A stretch of DNA of 64,000 nucleotides from Muricea muricata (Eukaryota > Cnidaria > Anthozoa > Malacalcyonacea > Plexauridae): the NCBI GenBank assembly GCA_963855995.1, contig OY979729.1:10558115-10622114 (forward strand). The letters run 5' to 3'. Below, piece after piece: positions 24,612 through 35,648 of this stretch. Made by a program: the position numbers and the translations under genes. Each line of letters starts with the position of its first letter. Within the stretch, counting starts at the first letter, position 1. Below the pieces are notes generated by a model, which saw nothing but the letters and a program-made list of their open reading frames with translations, ran no database searches and was not told the DNA's origin.

Positions 24612-26200
24612 GTATGTATTCTTGTACAAAGTATAATTTTTAAAGTTCGCAACTTCGTGTTTGTTGAAATTTCACAGTATAAGTCGCTTTGCGTTCCCCG
24701 AGTTTGTTTTTCATCGTAGTATATTCAATATAATATACAAAAAGAGAATGATAGTTATTCAGTTATGGGTGTTGAGGAGTAATCGCAATTCCTTCAACAC
24801 CATATCATCAATTCCTTCATCTAAGGACGAAAACGACCTTATATCACTTCAGGCTTTAAACACCTCAAACTTTATTGTGTGTGTATACCTAGCCGAATAT
24901 GAACATTACGTTAATAACTCTTAAGAAATATATCGTTTTCTCTGTGGCCCGTGCACTAGACATAAAATTATTATATTTACATGTGAGCTTTCAAGGCTGG
25001 TAGTTTCCATACGAAAGTTCCCATTATTTATATCGTCACATCAGTTTCGCTCTGGTGATTTTATTACACAAGAAACCGTTCTGTCTGTTCCTAACTTCCT
25101 ATCCGTACCAAAACGATCCTTTTAGCAATCACAATTTCCTAAACAATTTAAACAATGTTCAACTTGATTTCATCACGTGTTTTAGGCATAGATTCACGGT
25201 GATGGAAAATTATAACACCAGAAAAATATCATTCAGACTGAGAAACAAAACATTCAATGCAATTTTAATGATTTCGTCGTCCGTCTTTGGCCGTGTGCGG
25301 CGAACGCGGGGGAGTTTTCTCCAGTTGCAAAAGGCAAATTACATGCACTAACTTGCTTTATCCGCAATCTTTTTATAATTTTAACAGATCCGCAACTAGA
25401 GTTTTTTTATCTGCCAATTATCTACTGACACTGTAGCAAAAGCAAAATTAAACAATAATCCCATCGGTCGCTAGATTACTGTGAGTTATAATCTGTCGAA
25501 ATGACTTTCTTCGTATATTGACCATGAAAACTTTGAGCCAATAAAATTTTACTATTTTCCGTTTAGCTGTTATGCATATAGGTGATGTAGTAAGAGTAGA
25601 TAAGAAACAGTGATTTTTTTATAATTTCGGCTAAAAGTAATTGGGAACGTTTCCTTTGGTAAACCACCTTGAAGCATGTTTTAGATGTATTGAAAATTTT
25701 CATGCGCTAAAAGTTTAAAACTTTATCCCCTCTAGTTCGCGCATGAATATACCGCAGGGGGCGTAGTTGCAGGCAGGGGGAGGTGGTTGGGAAGGGAAAG
25801 GGGAAAAGGGGAGGGAATGTAGAGGGGAAGGGGGAGAGGAGGGGAAGGGGGATCCGATTTATAATTTATTTAGAACAATCTTTCTTTTTTTAAAACCTGG
25901 TAGAATTGTAGGGATGAGTACAGCTACAGAAATAATAGACATAGGATGCGTACTTCTGACAGTCCTGTCATGAATCATGTCTCTACTTTTCTCGCGAGTG
26001 CCCGCATCAATCCGCCATATTGAATTTGACCAGGAGTCGAACGTCGCTAGAGTGCGTATAGTGCGTCAGATTTACAGTTTATTTAACTACAGTCGTCTTG
26101 AAAAGTGAAAAAAAAGACGGTTTTAGTCTTGTAGTTGAAACATGACAAACACGAATGTCCGAAGCATTTGTATGACTGAACATTTCGCTAACATATCTAG
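24612..26200. other. Intergenic or intron
   Basis: No confident exon. A G-rich run (GGGAAGGGG type) lies at 25774-25850. A CpG-containing block with CCGCCATATTG at 26011 could be promoter-like but is not diagnostic. Confidence 0.35.
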
Positions 26201-27079
26201 CACAAGGCCCGTGTAGAAAAGTAAGGGAATGCCTCAAACACAAATACCATACAACACAAGGCGTGAAGGAGCACAAGATGATACGATGTGATAAACATGG
26301 ATATTTCAGATCGGTGCAAAGGCGGGACGACGGGGAGAAGATATGTGTCGATGTTCGGGGAAATGTGAGAAAATCATCAGGTGTGAAAGGGAAAAAAGAC
26401 TGCTTGTGTAAGTGCAAAAAATCAATCGTTTTTTTTTTCTCCTTTTTTCTACTTGCTTGTAGAATTTATTTAACAGTGATCTTCTTTGAGTTTGCACGGC
26501 CAAAAATACAAAAACGGCACTGAAAAAAGAACGAAGCCCTTCCCTTATTGTTTATAGTTCATTATAATATTGAATAATATTTTAGAGCCTAAATCAGGTG
26601 CATACTAGTTACATAGATTGACCCTGTTAACGTAAAATTTAAAGGAAATATTCCAGGTACTTATCGTAAGTTTCAAAATAGTTCCACAAAAATCTTGTCT
26701 GGAGTCCGGACCAAAAGTACAATTTCTGGTTTCTGAAGTTTTGAATGACACCACTATTCAGAAATAGAGAAACTAAATCAGTTGATTAAACTTTAACCCA
26801 AGTTTAACGCTTATCCAGCTTTGAAAAACTGCCCCCCCCCCCCGAACAACATTGTCGACAACTTTGAACAACATAAACATTGCAACAAGTAAACACTTTT
26901 TGCGACTAGCTCGGATCATCAGATCTTAGTTCCGACTTCATTTGCTACTGCCATTCCCCAAGCAATCAATGAAAAACATTTGATAGTCGAATCTGTTTTA
27001 TGCTTTCGCATACGGCAACTAACATTGTAAACTAACAAATAATTTTACTTTATTTTCAGACTCCGTCATAGTTCACTGA
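26201..27079 (+). CDS. Partial gene with a degenerate thyroglobulin type-1 domain
   Basis: Exon 26201-26407 (207 nt, phase 1 on both sides) follows a good branch site and acceptor (CGCTAACATATCTAG) and ends at a consensus donor GTAAGT. It encodes a TG1-like repeat: GPCRKVRECLKH first, then IRCDKHGYFRSVQ, then ICVDVRGNV and KDCLC. TG1 domains (often protease inhibitors or extracellular binding modules) usually read QC..G.CWCV. Here QC is QR and CWCV is KICV, so two of the six conserved cysteines appear missing and one disulfide may be lost. A strong acceptor (TTTACTTTATTTTCAG) at 27059 leads in phase to a short end, ..YSVIVH, stop at 27077-27079. The 5' exons and signal peptide are not identified. 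It may join the candidate exons at 23959-24611. It sits 1.2 kb upstream of a clear TG1 gene, suggesting an old local duplication. It could also be a decaying copy. Confidence 0.5.
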
Positions 27080-28038
27080 AATGCCACTAACTGGATAAAT
27101 TTGGAACTAAAACCAGAAGAAAAGAATCAGTTTTGTAGTCACAAGTCGTTAATGAACTGTAAAGCCTGTGATATTTGAATGTTCAGGAGAAATGGCAGGA
27201 ATCAATCCTAACTTATTTATTGTGATTCATTGATGGTATCACATGAGAACAACAAACGCATAAAATGTTCAAATGTATATAAAATAACAAAAACTGGAGC
27301 ATTGACGGTGGTATTAGGCACTTATGTCCTGTTGTCCTTTCCCATCAGTCATTGGAGTGTAAAGTTAATAAATTAGCAAATTTGCTTGCGGTGAAGCAAG
27401 AAAATAAGACCGACACTAGTACATATCAGTAGTGCTGTAGTTAACGTAGTCCTAGTTATGTATATTGAAAGCAAGGATAAAAAATTGTTTTACTCAGAGT
27501 CTTAGATGTCTTTGAGATATAGTATGGTTAATTCAATATTAGGGTTGTCTCTCCAAAGGCGTAACTGTATATAACAGCAGATAAATTAGGCACCTTGTCA
27601 TGTTGAAAAGATATGGTGATGGTTTGTAACATAATAGAATTTTACTATTGCGGACAATTAATTTCTATAGTTTATCACCTTTAATTGTTACTAACCAACT
27701 ACTCAAAAACCATGTTATATATTGTAGTATATTCGTGAATATCCGCCAACGCCCTAAAGGCCATATTCCATTTAACCGCCTCAAAGTTCAAGTGCTTTTG
27801 AGAATGATAACGCTTTCACTCAAATATGCAAACAACCGTTTGATATGCCCATATGGATATGATATTGTCATTTGTGTAACGAATGTATGTATGAAGAATA
27901 CCTAATTAATTAATGTCATTAAACATCTATAAATACCATAGAACGTGATTCCAAAACGACACGTTTAAAGTGCAAAATTCACACGACAGAGTCACTTTCT
28001 TGACAAACAAGCCAGTTTGTTTATCGATTCATCACGCG
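27080..28038. other. Probable 3' UTR, then intergenic
   Basis: AATAAA-like signals occur at about 27368 (TTAATAAATTAG), compatible with the end of the preceding transcript. The remainder shows no gene or repeat. Confidence 0.35.
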
Positions 28039-28161
28039 TTCTAATTAACAATTAGATTACGAGCTCGAGATTTCTATGCGGTGATAGTTAATGAGGGCCA
28101 AGCCCGAATCAACTATCGCCGCATAGAAATCTCGAGCTCGTAATCTAATTGTTAATTAGAA
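28039..28161. mobile_element. Palindromic element, 49-51-bp arms
   Basis: Arms starting TTCTAATTAACAATTAGATT pair with a single mismatch around a 21-nt loop containing GGGCC..GGGCTTGG-like sequence. The arms contain GAGCTCGAGA. The element ends 117 bp before the TG1 start codon, so it lies in the promoter or 5' UTR of that gene. Confidence 0.8.
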
Positions 28162-28278
28162 GTACATAATTAACATAATTACACCCCTCGAATATTCGAA
28201 AAACAAACATCGAGTCAGGTAACTGACGCCAGACGCATTCAAAATACGCTCGCATATCGCGTCTTGATATCAATAACG

Positions 28279-31200
28279 ATGAAGAACTGTGTATTCTCGC
28301 TCCTTGGTGTCATCTTTCTATTCCTGCACCTGAGCCACACAGACGCAGTACCTTTGCAGGCTTTGATCGAAGCTGAAGGTAGGTATTTGAACCATTTTGA
28401 CTAGCACTAGGAATTTAAATATATTGTTTTGACTTCGTAAGTTTAATATGCTGCAACTGACGCCACAAGCAAGCCGTGATCCGAAGATGTTTACACATGG
28501 ACCAAAACGTTTAGGCCAATGAAATAATAAGCTCTCTGATGCCAACATATAGTTAGAAGTTAGAACTGAAGCCCAGTGGTCATGTTGCGAAAATTGTCTA
28601 CATTATTGTACCCCTCAGTTGAAAGATAGTTATTACTAAAAGATAGCCAAAACGAGCGCATTTTAGTGCAGCATAAAAGAGCGAGTCAAGGCTCCGTCTT
28701 AAATCTTCATTAGCTTTCATTTTCTCCGAGTATGAGCAAGTCGTGCAGAGAATGATAACAGTAGCTAAAAAACCCGCAATCCAACTTGCGCTTTGGCTGA
28801 CCTCTGCGATAAGAGCAAATGTGGTATTATTATGAGAAGGTAATAGAAGTTTCGAGTGGTATAGTGGTTAATAAGGAATAATTGCTTTACATTTGGAGAG
28901 ACGAGACTTTTAGCTTTTGAAATTTGAATTTTACCGTTTCATTTAAATTTGAACAACAACCAAGCAAATACGTACCAGATGAAATTACTGGTCGAATCTG
29001 CGTATAAGAGAATTCGCCGAAAATCTATTCGAATCCGGCTCCAATTTGTAATTTGAAATCCTCGAAATGTGGCGTCGGTATAAAACTAAATTTATTTGAA
29101 TCTTATTATTATTATCCAAGCTAATTGCTGCTATGAGTGATTAATGGAATCTTCTTCTTCCAATAATGCTCATAGGCGAAATCACAGTATAGGAAATGGA
29201 CAGTAGGGCCACTCTGCAGTGCAACACCGCGCCCTGTTATTATGCAATTTACTGGCTGCCGCTAGACAGTTCAGCATTCTTTATACTGGCCAGAAAATGC
29301 GATTGACTAGCTGGCATAATGGTAACAAGATGCGTAATACGATATGTGTGGACACATAAACTTCCACTGAGTTGCCCCGCTGTCCATTCCCTATACTGTG
29401 GCGAAATAACGAGATTTTGACCAGCATCTTAGTCGTAACTTCTCGCATTTTCTTCAAATTTTATGAGAGAGGCGGTGATATTTAAAAGCTCAAAGCCTTG
29501 GCTTCCCGATTCGGATTGTGGAAGACTTGTACGCGTAGATTAAATATGGGACTCCAAAGTACGATTTCCCTCCTGATATTCACACTGTATAGCACAAAGG
29601 CTCGATTTGCGGAGCTTTCTACTTTCTATTAATTAACAAGAGTTTTACGGCGAAAATACATGAGACCAAAAAGTCGCTTAATTCGTTACATATTTCAAAA
29701 GGTCAACGAGGGTTATGGAGAGACCATTGTTACATTTTTAATCAATTTTGACTGGAGCTATAGTACGAGCAAAGTCAATCTAGATAAGGTCTGCAGACTC
29801 GGGTAACGTCAACCTCGTACCCAGGCTCTTTACCTACGCCCGGCGCTGCGGAAAAGATTCCACAGCGCCGGGCGTAGGTAAAGAGCCTGGGTACGAGGTT
29901 GGGGTAACGTCTTTGTTCAATCTTTTTGTTCGTGTTTATGTTGTGCGCGGTGAACACAATAAATTTTTGGCAGAATGAAGCAATTCTCCAATGGCGTTGC
30001 CTCGTCAAAGCACTCAGTCTCAGTCGTGTCGTACTTTTGAAATATCAATAGGCAAAATTTCAAAAGATTTATGCACGGTGAAGCCACTCAACATAAAATC
30101 GTAGCTCATTATAAACGCTTTAAATTGACATTCGCTGGGTTTCCGGAGTCTCCAAACCATGTCTGGATTGACTATGGCAGCAGGTAACAATGAATGTGTT
30201 ATTCTGCAAAAAAGGCGGTTGAAATTAAAATGTCCTGCTGCATTTTGATGTCACGCACTTGCACAAAGGATACAATACTATTGAAGTCGCTGTCTAGCTT
30301 TTTTTTATTCTCTAAGAGAGCGCAAAATACATGTTACCCGGCTAATGGCAGTAAATTAAAAGACAGAAAGGAAAATGAGCTTATTTTCTTAGTTTCATAA
30401 CTTGTAGGAGAAAACTTTACCAGAACGTACATCTTGAAACGTTTTGTTAATAGATTACAAAATATTTTTTGTGAAAATACTGTACCGGCTTATGTAATTA
30501 TTGTTTTGACGTGAAATTGCCTATTAAATTATAATAGTTTACTTGAGAAGTTTCTCCCCAAATGTGGTATTTGGTTTGTTGCAGACGGTCAAATGTTTCT
30601 GAACGAGGAAACTTTGTTTTAAATCTTGCGTATAACGCCTCTGCTAGTATCATATTGCAATTTAAATTTCACCCAACGGTTCAAACAAGTTAGGCAAACA
30701 TAGTCTTAATCGTTTTTATGTTTATATGATTATCGTCTGAGCAAACATAATGCTGTTCTAACGTCTTTATTTAACGGCTTGTGAAATTCAAATATTGAGA
30801 ATAAGCGGGGGGTTTTTCCAGCCGCTTTAGTTTATCTTTTAATGATCTTAGCTGCTTTATTTACGAAAAGCAATCTAAATTTGGTTTTGAATCTCGACCA
30901 GATACTTTGTGTTCTACACATACGATAAAGACATTAACTTTTTGGTATTATAAAGCAATTGACATAACATGAAATCGTAACTCATTACAAACGCTTTGAA
31001 TTTCGCCGAGCTTCTAAACCATGTCTCATTGACTTTTTGACGAGAGCTAGGAAGCAAAACTTGGCATCAACCTTTTAAAAGTGTCATTCTGAAGTCGTGC
31101 GTTAATGAGAAGTGACTGACAAGAAATGAACAACTCTCATCAACTCTCTTTAAACTTGAACAGTTGAAGCAGCTCATGGACTCTCGTCTTCACCTTGCAC

Positions 31201-32797
31201 TCTCAGCTGTCAACCCAAATCGACTCATGTAACTATTGTTCTTGTTTGAACAGGATCCAAGGTTCATGAGAAATCTCTCATACAAGCTCTTGCTTGTCGC
31301 TTCTTATGAACTCCTCAACTGTTCTCAACTTCAATTTCAACCAATTCTCGTTCTCGTTTGAGGGAAACATGCATGAGAGTTAGGAAAATTCTCTTTTACC
31401 AACTCCTATCCTCGTTTGACCAGAAATTTATTTGTTAAAACGTTTGACATTATAAAGATTCGCTCATCTTCAATACCATCTCACCAACTGGACATCCAAA
31501 TGAACCAACGACAAAACTTCAAGGATCGATACCCACAAGCAAAATGACAACAGAGATGAACGCACCTTCAAGTGAGAACACGTTCACAAAACACGCGAGC
31601 ACGCAAGGGATCGAAGAGATTGGGTCACCTGCTGTAGAAGTTGTCATGCCAACGACAGAAGGTAATGCAAAACGTTTGTACAACTATTTAAAAATTTCTT
31701 CCAGCTTTTCGTTCACAATATCGGGATGCCATAGATATTGTTGACCGCCTACGTTGGGAGGAACTAAAAATGACGTCCAAGAATGTCTTCACAATTGAGC
31801 TGCTCTTCCAGGTGATCTGAAAACACGGAAAAGTACTGGCACTAGTCGTCAAATAGAAATCCATTTTTCCAGCCAAACTAGCAAATTTCTCATTAAGTAT
31901 AATTTACTTCGGTTCCAAACTTCTAGTAGACTTATAATTTTCTTTACTGAACATGATTACAAAGTTTCAACAAGTTTCACGAGGGGAAATAAAAAAATAT
32001 AAGTGAATAAAAACAACAAAATGGATTTTTATTCGGTAGCTAGTTCCAGGCCTTTTACTCACTGTCAGATAAGCTGGTCTAAACGTATACAGTCATGGAC
32101 AAGTAGGGCCACTCAACAGTGCAACATGTCCCCCTATTTATGACTGGCCAAAATAATGGCGAAATAGCCAGTTTAGCGTTTCTAGTGGCCAGAAAATGCA
32201 CCTGACTGTAAGACACAGAATGACGTCAGGTCAATATGGTACATATAATATATAGAACCATCTGACCTTCTCTGGATTTCGCTTACCCGGGATTAAAACG
32301 AAGCGTTAAATGATCTTGAGCTTTTTAAACAAGTTAGAATGCTACCAGTATCGATCAACCCCATTTTGTTTATTTCATATTTCGCAAAACAAAACTCAGC
32401 AGTATAAATAGGAATTAAACAATTTTCCTATCATGAACTTATGACTTATTTCAATACCTCAAAATCATTTTAAGCTTTTTTTAAATCTTGGGTAAGCGGC
32501 ACCACTTATTCAGCGCATAATAAAGCAAATGATATTCCAGTGCCGCCATGTTTGAAGGAGACGAATAGGATCAACGATCTGCTGAATAAGTACTCCATGT
32601 TGGGGATCGAAATCGCCGACCTGACTTCACCTGATTGTGATCACAATGGCTTTTACAAACCATTACAGTGTCATTTCCACGGCTGCTATTGCGTAGATCG
32701 ATATGGAACCCCTACCTCAAAATTCAACCACGAAGGATTCGGCCTGTCGTGTGTGGACCCAGGGATCCCAGATATCGCAGACGTACCTTGGCAATAA
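28279..32797 (+). CDS. Secreted thyroglobulin type-1 domain protein
   Basis: Three exons, all joined in phase 1: 28279-28378, 31458-31661 (or starting at 31524, also in frame) and 32541-32797, for about 186 aa. Exon 1 encodes a signal peptide (MKNCVFSLLGVIFLFLHLSH, cleavage likely after TDA). Exon 2 is a Ser/Thr/Pro-rich linker. Exon 3 holds one complete TG1 domain with six cysteines in order: PPC, SPDCDHNGFY, LQC, GCYCVD, LSC. CYCV stands for the usual CWCV. Single TG1 proteins in anthozoans include cysteine- and aspartic-protease inhibitors such as equistatin, so an extracellular inhibitor or binding role is plausible but not shown. The acceptor of exon 3 (GATATTCCAG) and the donors are good. 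The exon 2 acceptor is weak and needs transcript support. The 3-kb first intron is full of transposon relics. The stop codon overlaps AATAAA. Confidence 0.75.
28890..29510. mobile_element. Diverged relic of the 35-kb mariner-like element
   Basis: Left: GAC..CTTTTAGCTTTTGAAATTTG, AAGCAAATACG, ACTGGTCGAATC. Right: TTTTGACCAGC, TTCTTCAAATTTTATGAGAG, AAAGCTCAAAGCCTTGG. The same pieces occur in the same order at the two ends of the element at 35061-35645. The termini are eroded. It lies in intron 1 of the TG1 gene and is itself interrupted by the element at 29183. Confidence 0.55.
29183..29399. mobile_element. Inverted-repeat element with 7-8-bp target duplication
   Basis: Ends CACAGTATAGG.AATGGACAG / CTGTCCATTCCCTATACTGTG are flanked by GGCGAAAT at 29175-29182 and 29400-29407, giving a 7- or 8-bp duplication depending on how one base is assigned. 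That length suggests a hAT-like or similar element. Non-coding. A second, partial copy lies at 32093-32200. Confidence 0.65.
29810..29901. mobile_element. Hairpin element, 92 bp, with 9-bp target duplication
   Basis: A near-perfect palindrome whose arms start CAACCTCGTACCCAGGCTCT and continue TTACCTACGCCCGGCGCTG, with a central 8-12-nt loop. It is flanked by exact GGGTAACGT at 29801-29809 and 29902-29910. The terminal CAA.CTCGTACCCAG is shared with the 2-kb element at 45172-47213, which also has a 9-bp duplication. It lies in intron 1 of the TG1 gene. Confidence 0.85.
30075..31040. repeat. Direct repeat pair within intron 1
   Basis: About 100 bp around CATAA.AATCGTA.CTCATTA.AAACGCTTT and AAACCATGTCT.GATTGACT occurs at 30080-30180 and 30955-31040. 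The stretch in between is AT-rich and non-coding. Confidence 0.55.
31814..32070. mobile_element. MITE copy 1
   Basis: Inverted ends GATCTGAAAACACGGAAAAG..CTGGCACTAG and CTAGTTCCAGGCCTTTTACTCACTGTCAGAT, plus the inner pair TAGAAATCCATTTT / AAAATGGATTTTTA. Same family as 33227-33482. It lies in intron 2 of the TG1 gene. Confidence 0.75.
32093..32200. mobile_element. Half copy of the 29183 element
   Basis: GTCATGGACAAGTAGGGCCACTCAACAGTGCAAC and TGGCCAGAAAATGC match the left and inner parts of 29183-29399. The right terminus is missing. Confidence 0.5.
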
Positions 32798-33226
32798 ACA
32801 AACATGAACTTCGATAAGATTTTCCACATTTATATACATATATAGGACATTTACCATTTTAGTTTCATATAACCAAAACAAAAGGTGTAACACTCAAAGG
32901 GCAGTTATTCAAAAAACCGGTTAGCTAACTTAGCTTAAAGTCTAGTTCCAATATATAAAAGTGACCGGTGTGATAAAGTATACCTACAAGATCTACTTCT
33001 AAATTGCTGCTGAAGATGAACGATTTATTTGAAATGTACAGTATTCAACAGTGTAAAGTTTCATTATGAACACGATATTCGGAATTACTTTAATTTTATG
33101 TATGCCCAAAGACATCGACCGATAAAGGACTCATGATAGAGAGTATATTGAATATCGTTGAGAATGACTTTCCTACAAAAGTAACGACCAAATGGAAACT
33201 AGGCCCCAGGTTAACCCCAACCAGCT
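32798..33226. other. 3' flank of the TG1 gene
   Basis: Contains the likely 3' UTR. No further gene. AT-rich. Confidence 0.4.
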
Positions 33227-33482
33227 GATCTGGGAACACGGAAAAGTACTGGCACTTGTTGTCAAATAGAAATCCATTTTTCGATCCAAATTATCAAATT
33301 TCTCATGAAATATAATTTACTTTGTTTCTAAATTTCTGGCAGACTTGTAATTTTCTTTATTAAAGACAGTTACCAAGTTTCAACAAGTTTCGCAAAGGAA
33401 AACAAAAGATATAAGTGATTAACAACAGCAAAATGGATTTCTATTTGGTAGCTAGTTCCAGGCCTTTTACTTACGGTCAGAT
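33227..33482. mobile_element. MITE copy 2
   Basis: A diverged second copy of the element at 31814-32070 in the same orientation, with the same ends (GATCTG..ACACGGAAAAGTACTG / CCAGGCCTTTTACT...GTCAGAT). The two copies bracket the TG1-domain exon. Confidence 0.75.
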
Positions 33483-33663
33483 TAGCTAGAAGTTAGAGTA
33501 AAGTTCCAAGCTGATTTCATGGCAGCTTGCTTATAAGTTTGGAAACATTTCTTCAGAAATCTTGTCTGGGTCAATAGTAGTTTTGGTTTCTGAATTAGAT
33601 TAGATTTCTAAATTGACTAAGATTGTTTTCAGATTTTTTGGACTTTATATAACATATTAGCCT

Positions 33664-34109
33664 CGTCGCCGGCGCAAATTTCGATTCCGTAGACGGTCGG
33701 ACACTTCCGAGATGATCGAGCACCTCATTGATCTCGTTTCCAAGCCTAAGTATCTGATGAAACTTAGATTTTGCTTTTTGAAATCTTAAATAATTGTAAA
33801 TAATCCCTGACCCCCACCTTAAACCTAACCCTAATCGTAAAAATTTGAAGTAGAAAAAAAAGTTCGATGTATTCAAAAATAATTGAGCTGCAGCCGGGAT
33901 TCGAACGCCCGCCTGTCCCACTAGAAATCATACGCCAAGACGACTTTATGGGCTAACAACGGGCTTGCTGGAAACTGTCGAAACAATTTGTATTTATAAT
34001 ACAACTTCGTCTAAATGAGCCAGGGCAGTCTGGGAACGAGATCAATGAGGTGCTCGACCATCTCGGAGGTGTCCGACTGTCTACGGAATCGAAATAAGCG
34101 TCGCCGGCG
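33664..34109. mobile_element. Element with about 78-bp terminal inverted repeats
   Basis: GATTCCGTAGACGGTCGGAC and GAGCACCTCATTGATCTCGT on the left (33683-33739) pair with their complements at 34032-34095. The outermost bases GTCGCCGGCG are shared in a rearranged order. The core includes a minus-strand GTTCGAATCCCGG B-box-like motif at 33890, possibly tRNA-derived, but no full cloverleaf. Confidence 0.7.
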
Positions 34110-34130
34110 CCTCGATGTCCTGTGGCACAT

Positions 34131-34190
34131 ACGCACACGCGGGCAACACACACGCACACGCGGGCAACACACACGCACACGCGGGCAATG
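34131..34190. repeat. 21-bp minisatellite, three units
   Basis: GGGCAACACACACGCACACGC repeats at 34141, 34162 and 34183. It gives the CV/RV repeat peptides seen in several frames, which are not genes. Confidence 0.85.
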
Positions 34191-34525
34191 CACAAATGCG
34201 TGTCCATGAAATGACTCGCGCGCGCGCCACACACTGCCGTAGGACATCATAGCGCCGGGGACGAGGTATCCACAACTTAAACATATCACATTTTTATCTG
34301 TCGACCCATAAATAATTCACCTCACATGCTTTATGTAATGCATCTGGTTTCATTAATAATTTGAACATTTTTCGTGCAAAGCTGTTTGCACAAATTGTTT
34401 TTATAACTGTAAAAAAAATACTAATTCCTTCCCAAAGAGCTTTACATTAATACATACGCCTTGCAGCCAAACTTCATTAATTGGAACTAATGTATAAAAA
34501 AGCCGGTAATCTATGTTATTAATAT

Positions 34526-34528
<3 letters not shown>

Positions 34529-34557
<29 letters not shown>
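34529..34557. repeat. (AT)n microsatellite
   Basis: A pure AT run of about 28 bp. Confidence 0.9.
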
Positions 34558-34560
<3 letters not shown>

Positions 34561-34620
34561 GGCATTAATTGCGCACTTTAAAGTAATTGAAGTTTGGTCT
34601 TAACAGCTATATGAGACATG

Positions 34621-34808
34621 CATAATGTACACTTGCAATAAAGACATATTAGGTCGTTCTCTTTAAAGAGAGAAATAAAACTATATATATGGCTTATTTC
34701 GTGCATGTAAAGTACATAATGTACACTTGCAATAAAGACATATTAGGTCGTTCTCTTTAAAGAGAGAAATAAAACTATATATATGGCTTATTTCGTGCAT
34801 GTAAAGCC
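34621..34808. repeat. 94-bp tandem duplication
   Basis: Two head-to-tail copies (34621-34714, 34715-34808), identical over 92 bp. Each contains a TCTCTTTAAAGAGAGA mini-palindrome. The lack of divergence implies a recent duplication or an assembly duplication. Confidence 0.9.
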
Positions 34809-35060
34809 CAGAAAAGTGCTTTAAAATATTTTTAAACAATAACATTACATGCGGTGATAAAGATGTATTTTATTTTTTATTCATGATTTAAGCGTGACGG
34901 CACTTTTGTTTTGACATTTTGAAGAAGAGATTAGTTTTAATTTTAATTAAAGTTAAACGAAGGTTCGGTTGCGCTGTCGAAATTGAATCGGTTGCAACCC
35001 TACTTGAGAAATTTCGTACATTAATTTGGTCTGACTGCATATAAAGATGCATTACCTATA

Positions 35061-35645
35061 CAGGGTGTATCAAAAAAAAGGTAATCGAACTTAGCAGTGC
35101 TCTAGCGCGTTCATTATACAATCTACAGAAATCATTCTTTCCCAGGCGGAAAGACCAGGCTTTTAGCTTTCGATTGTCATCATTTTTGTGAAATTTGAAG
35201 AAAGATTGGGCAAATACGAATCAAATGAAAATAGCCGGTCGAAATCGCATATTTCCACCTTTGAGCATTATTAGGGCAGCGAATAAGAAAAGAAAATTTC
35301 ATTAATCATTTATCTGTCACGAGAAACAATTAACATCACTAATAAAATGCCAGAAGTTCACTACTAAGCTAAAATTGGTCAATTAATTTTGTAATTTAAT
35401 TCCCTAATGGGATTAAATTTCAACAGATTTTCAATAAACTCCCAACGGTGAAAAAATGCGATTTCGACCTGCAATTTTTATCGCATTTGTATTTGCTTGA
35501 TTTTTCTTCAAATTTTATAAAAACGATGGCAATTAAAAGCTAAAAGCCTGGTCTTTCCAACTATGTAAGAATTATTTCTGTATGTTAAATATTGAACGCC
35601 CTAGAGCACATCAAAGTTCGATTACCTTTTTTTTGATACACCCTG
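35061..35645. mobile_element. Mariner-like palindromic element, 585 bp
   Basis: Ends CAGGGTGTATCAAAAAAAAG / TTTTTTTTGATACACCCTG flanked by TA. CAGGGTGT ends with a TA target are typical of Tc1/mariner-type elements. Long imperfect arms (over 200 bp) include GGTAATCGAACTT / AAGTTCGATTACC and ACCAGGCTTTTAGCTTT / AAAGCCTGGTCTTT. No transposase frame remains. Confidence 0.8.
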
Positions 35646-35648
35646 TAT

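Noticed and set aside
26079..26417. 112-aa minus-strand frame
   Set aside because: Antisense shadow of the TG1-like exon, whose plus-strand reading has the motif and splice sites.
33880..33960. tRNA gene on the minus strand (GTTCGAATCCCGG)
   Set aside because: The B box is good, but the T stem does not pair and no D arm, anticodon arm or acceptor stem can be folded. At most a tRNA-derived fragment.
33953..34289. Cys/Val-rich minus-strand frames
   Set aside because: Artefact of the 21-bp minisatellite at 34131 within an inverted-repeat element.
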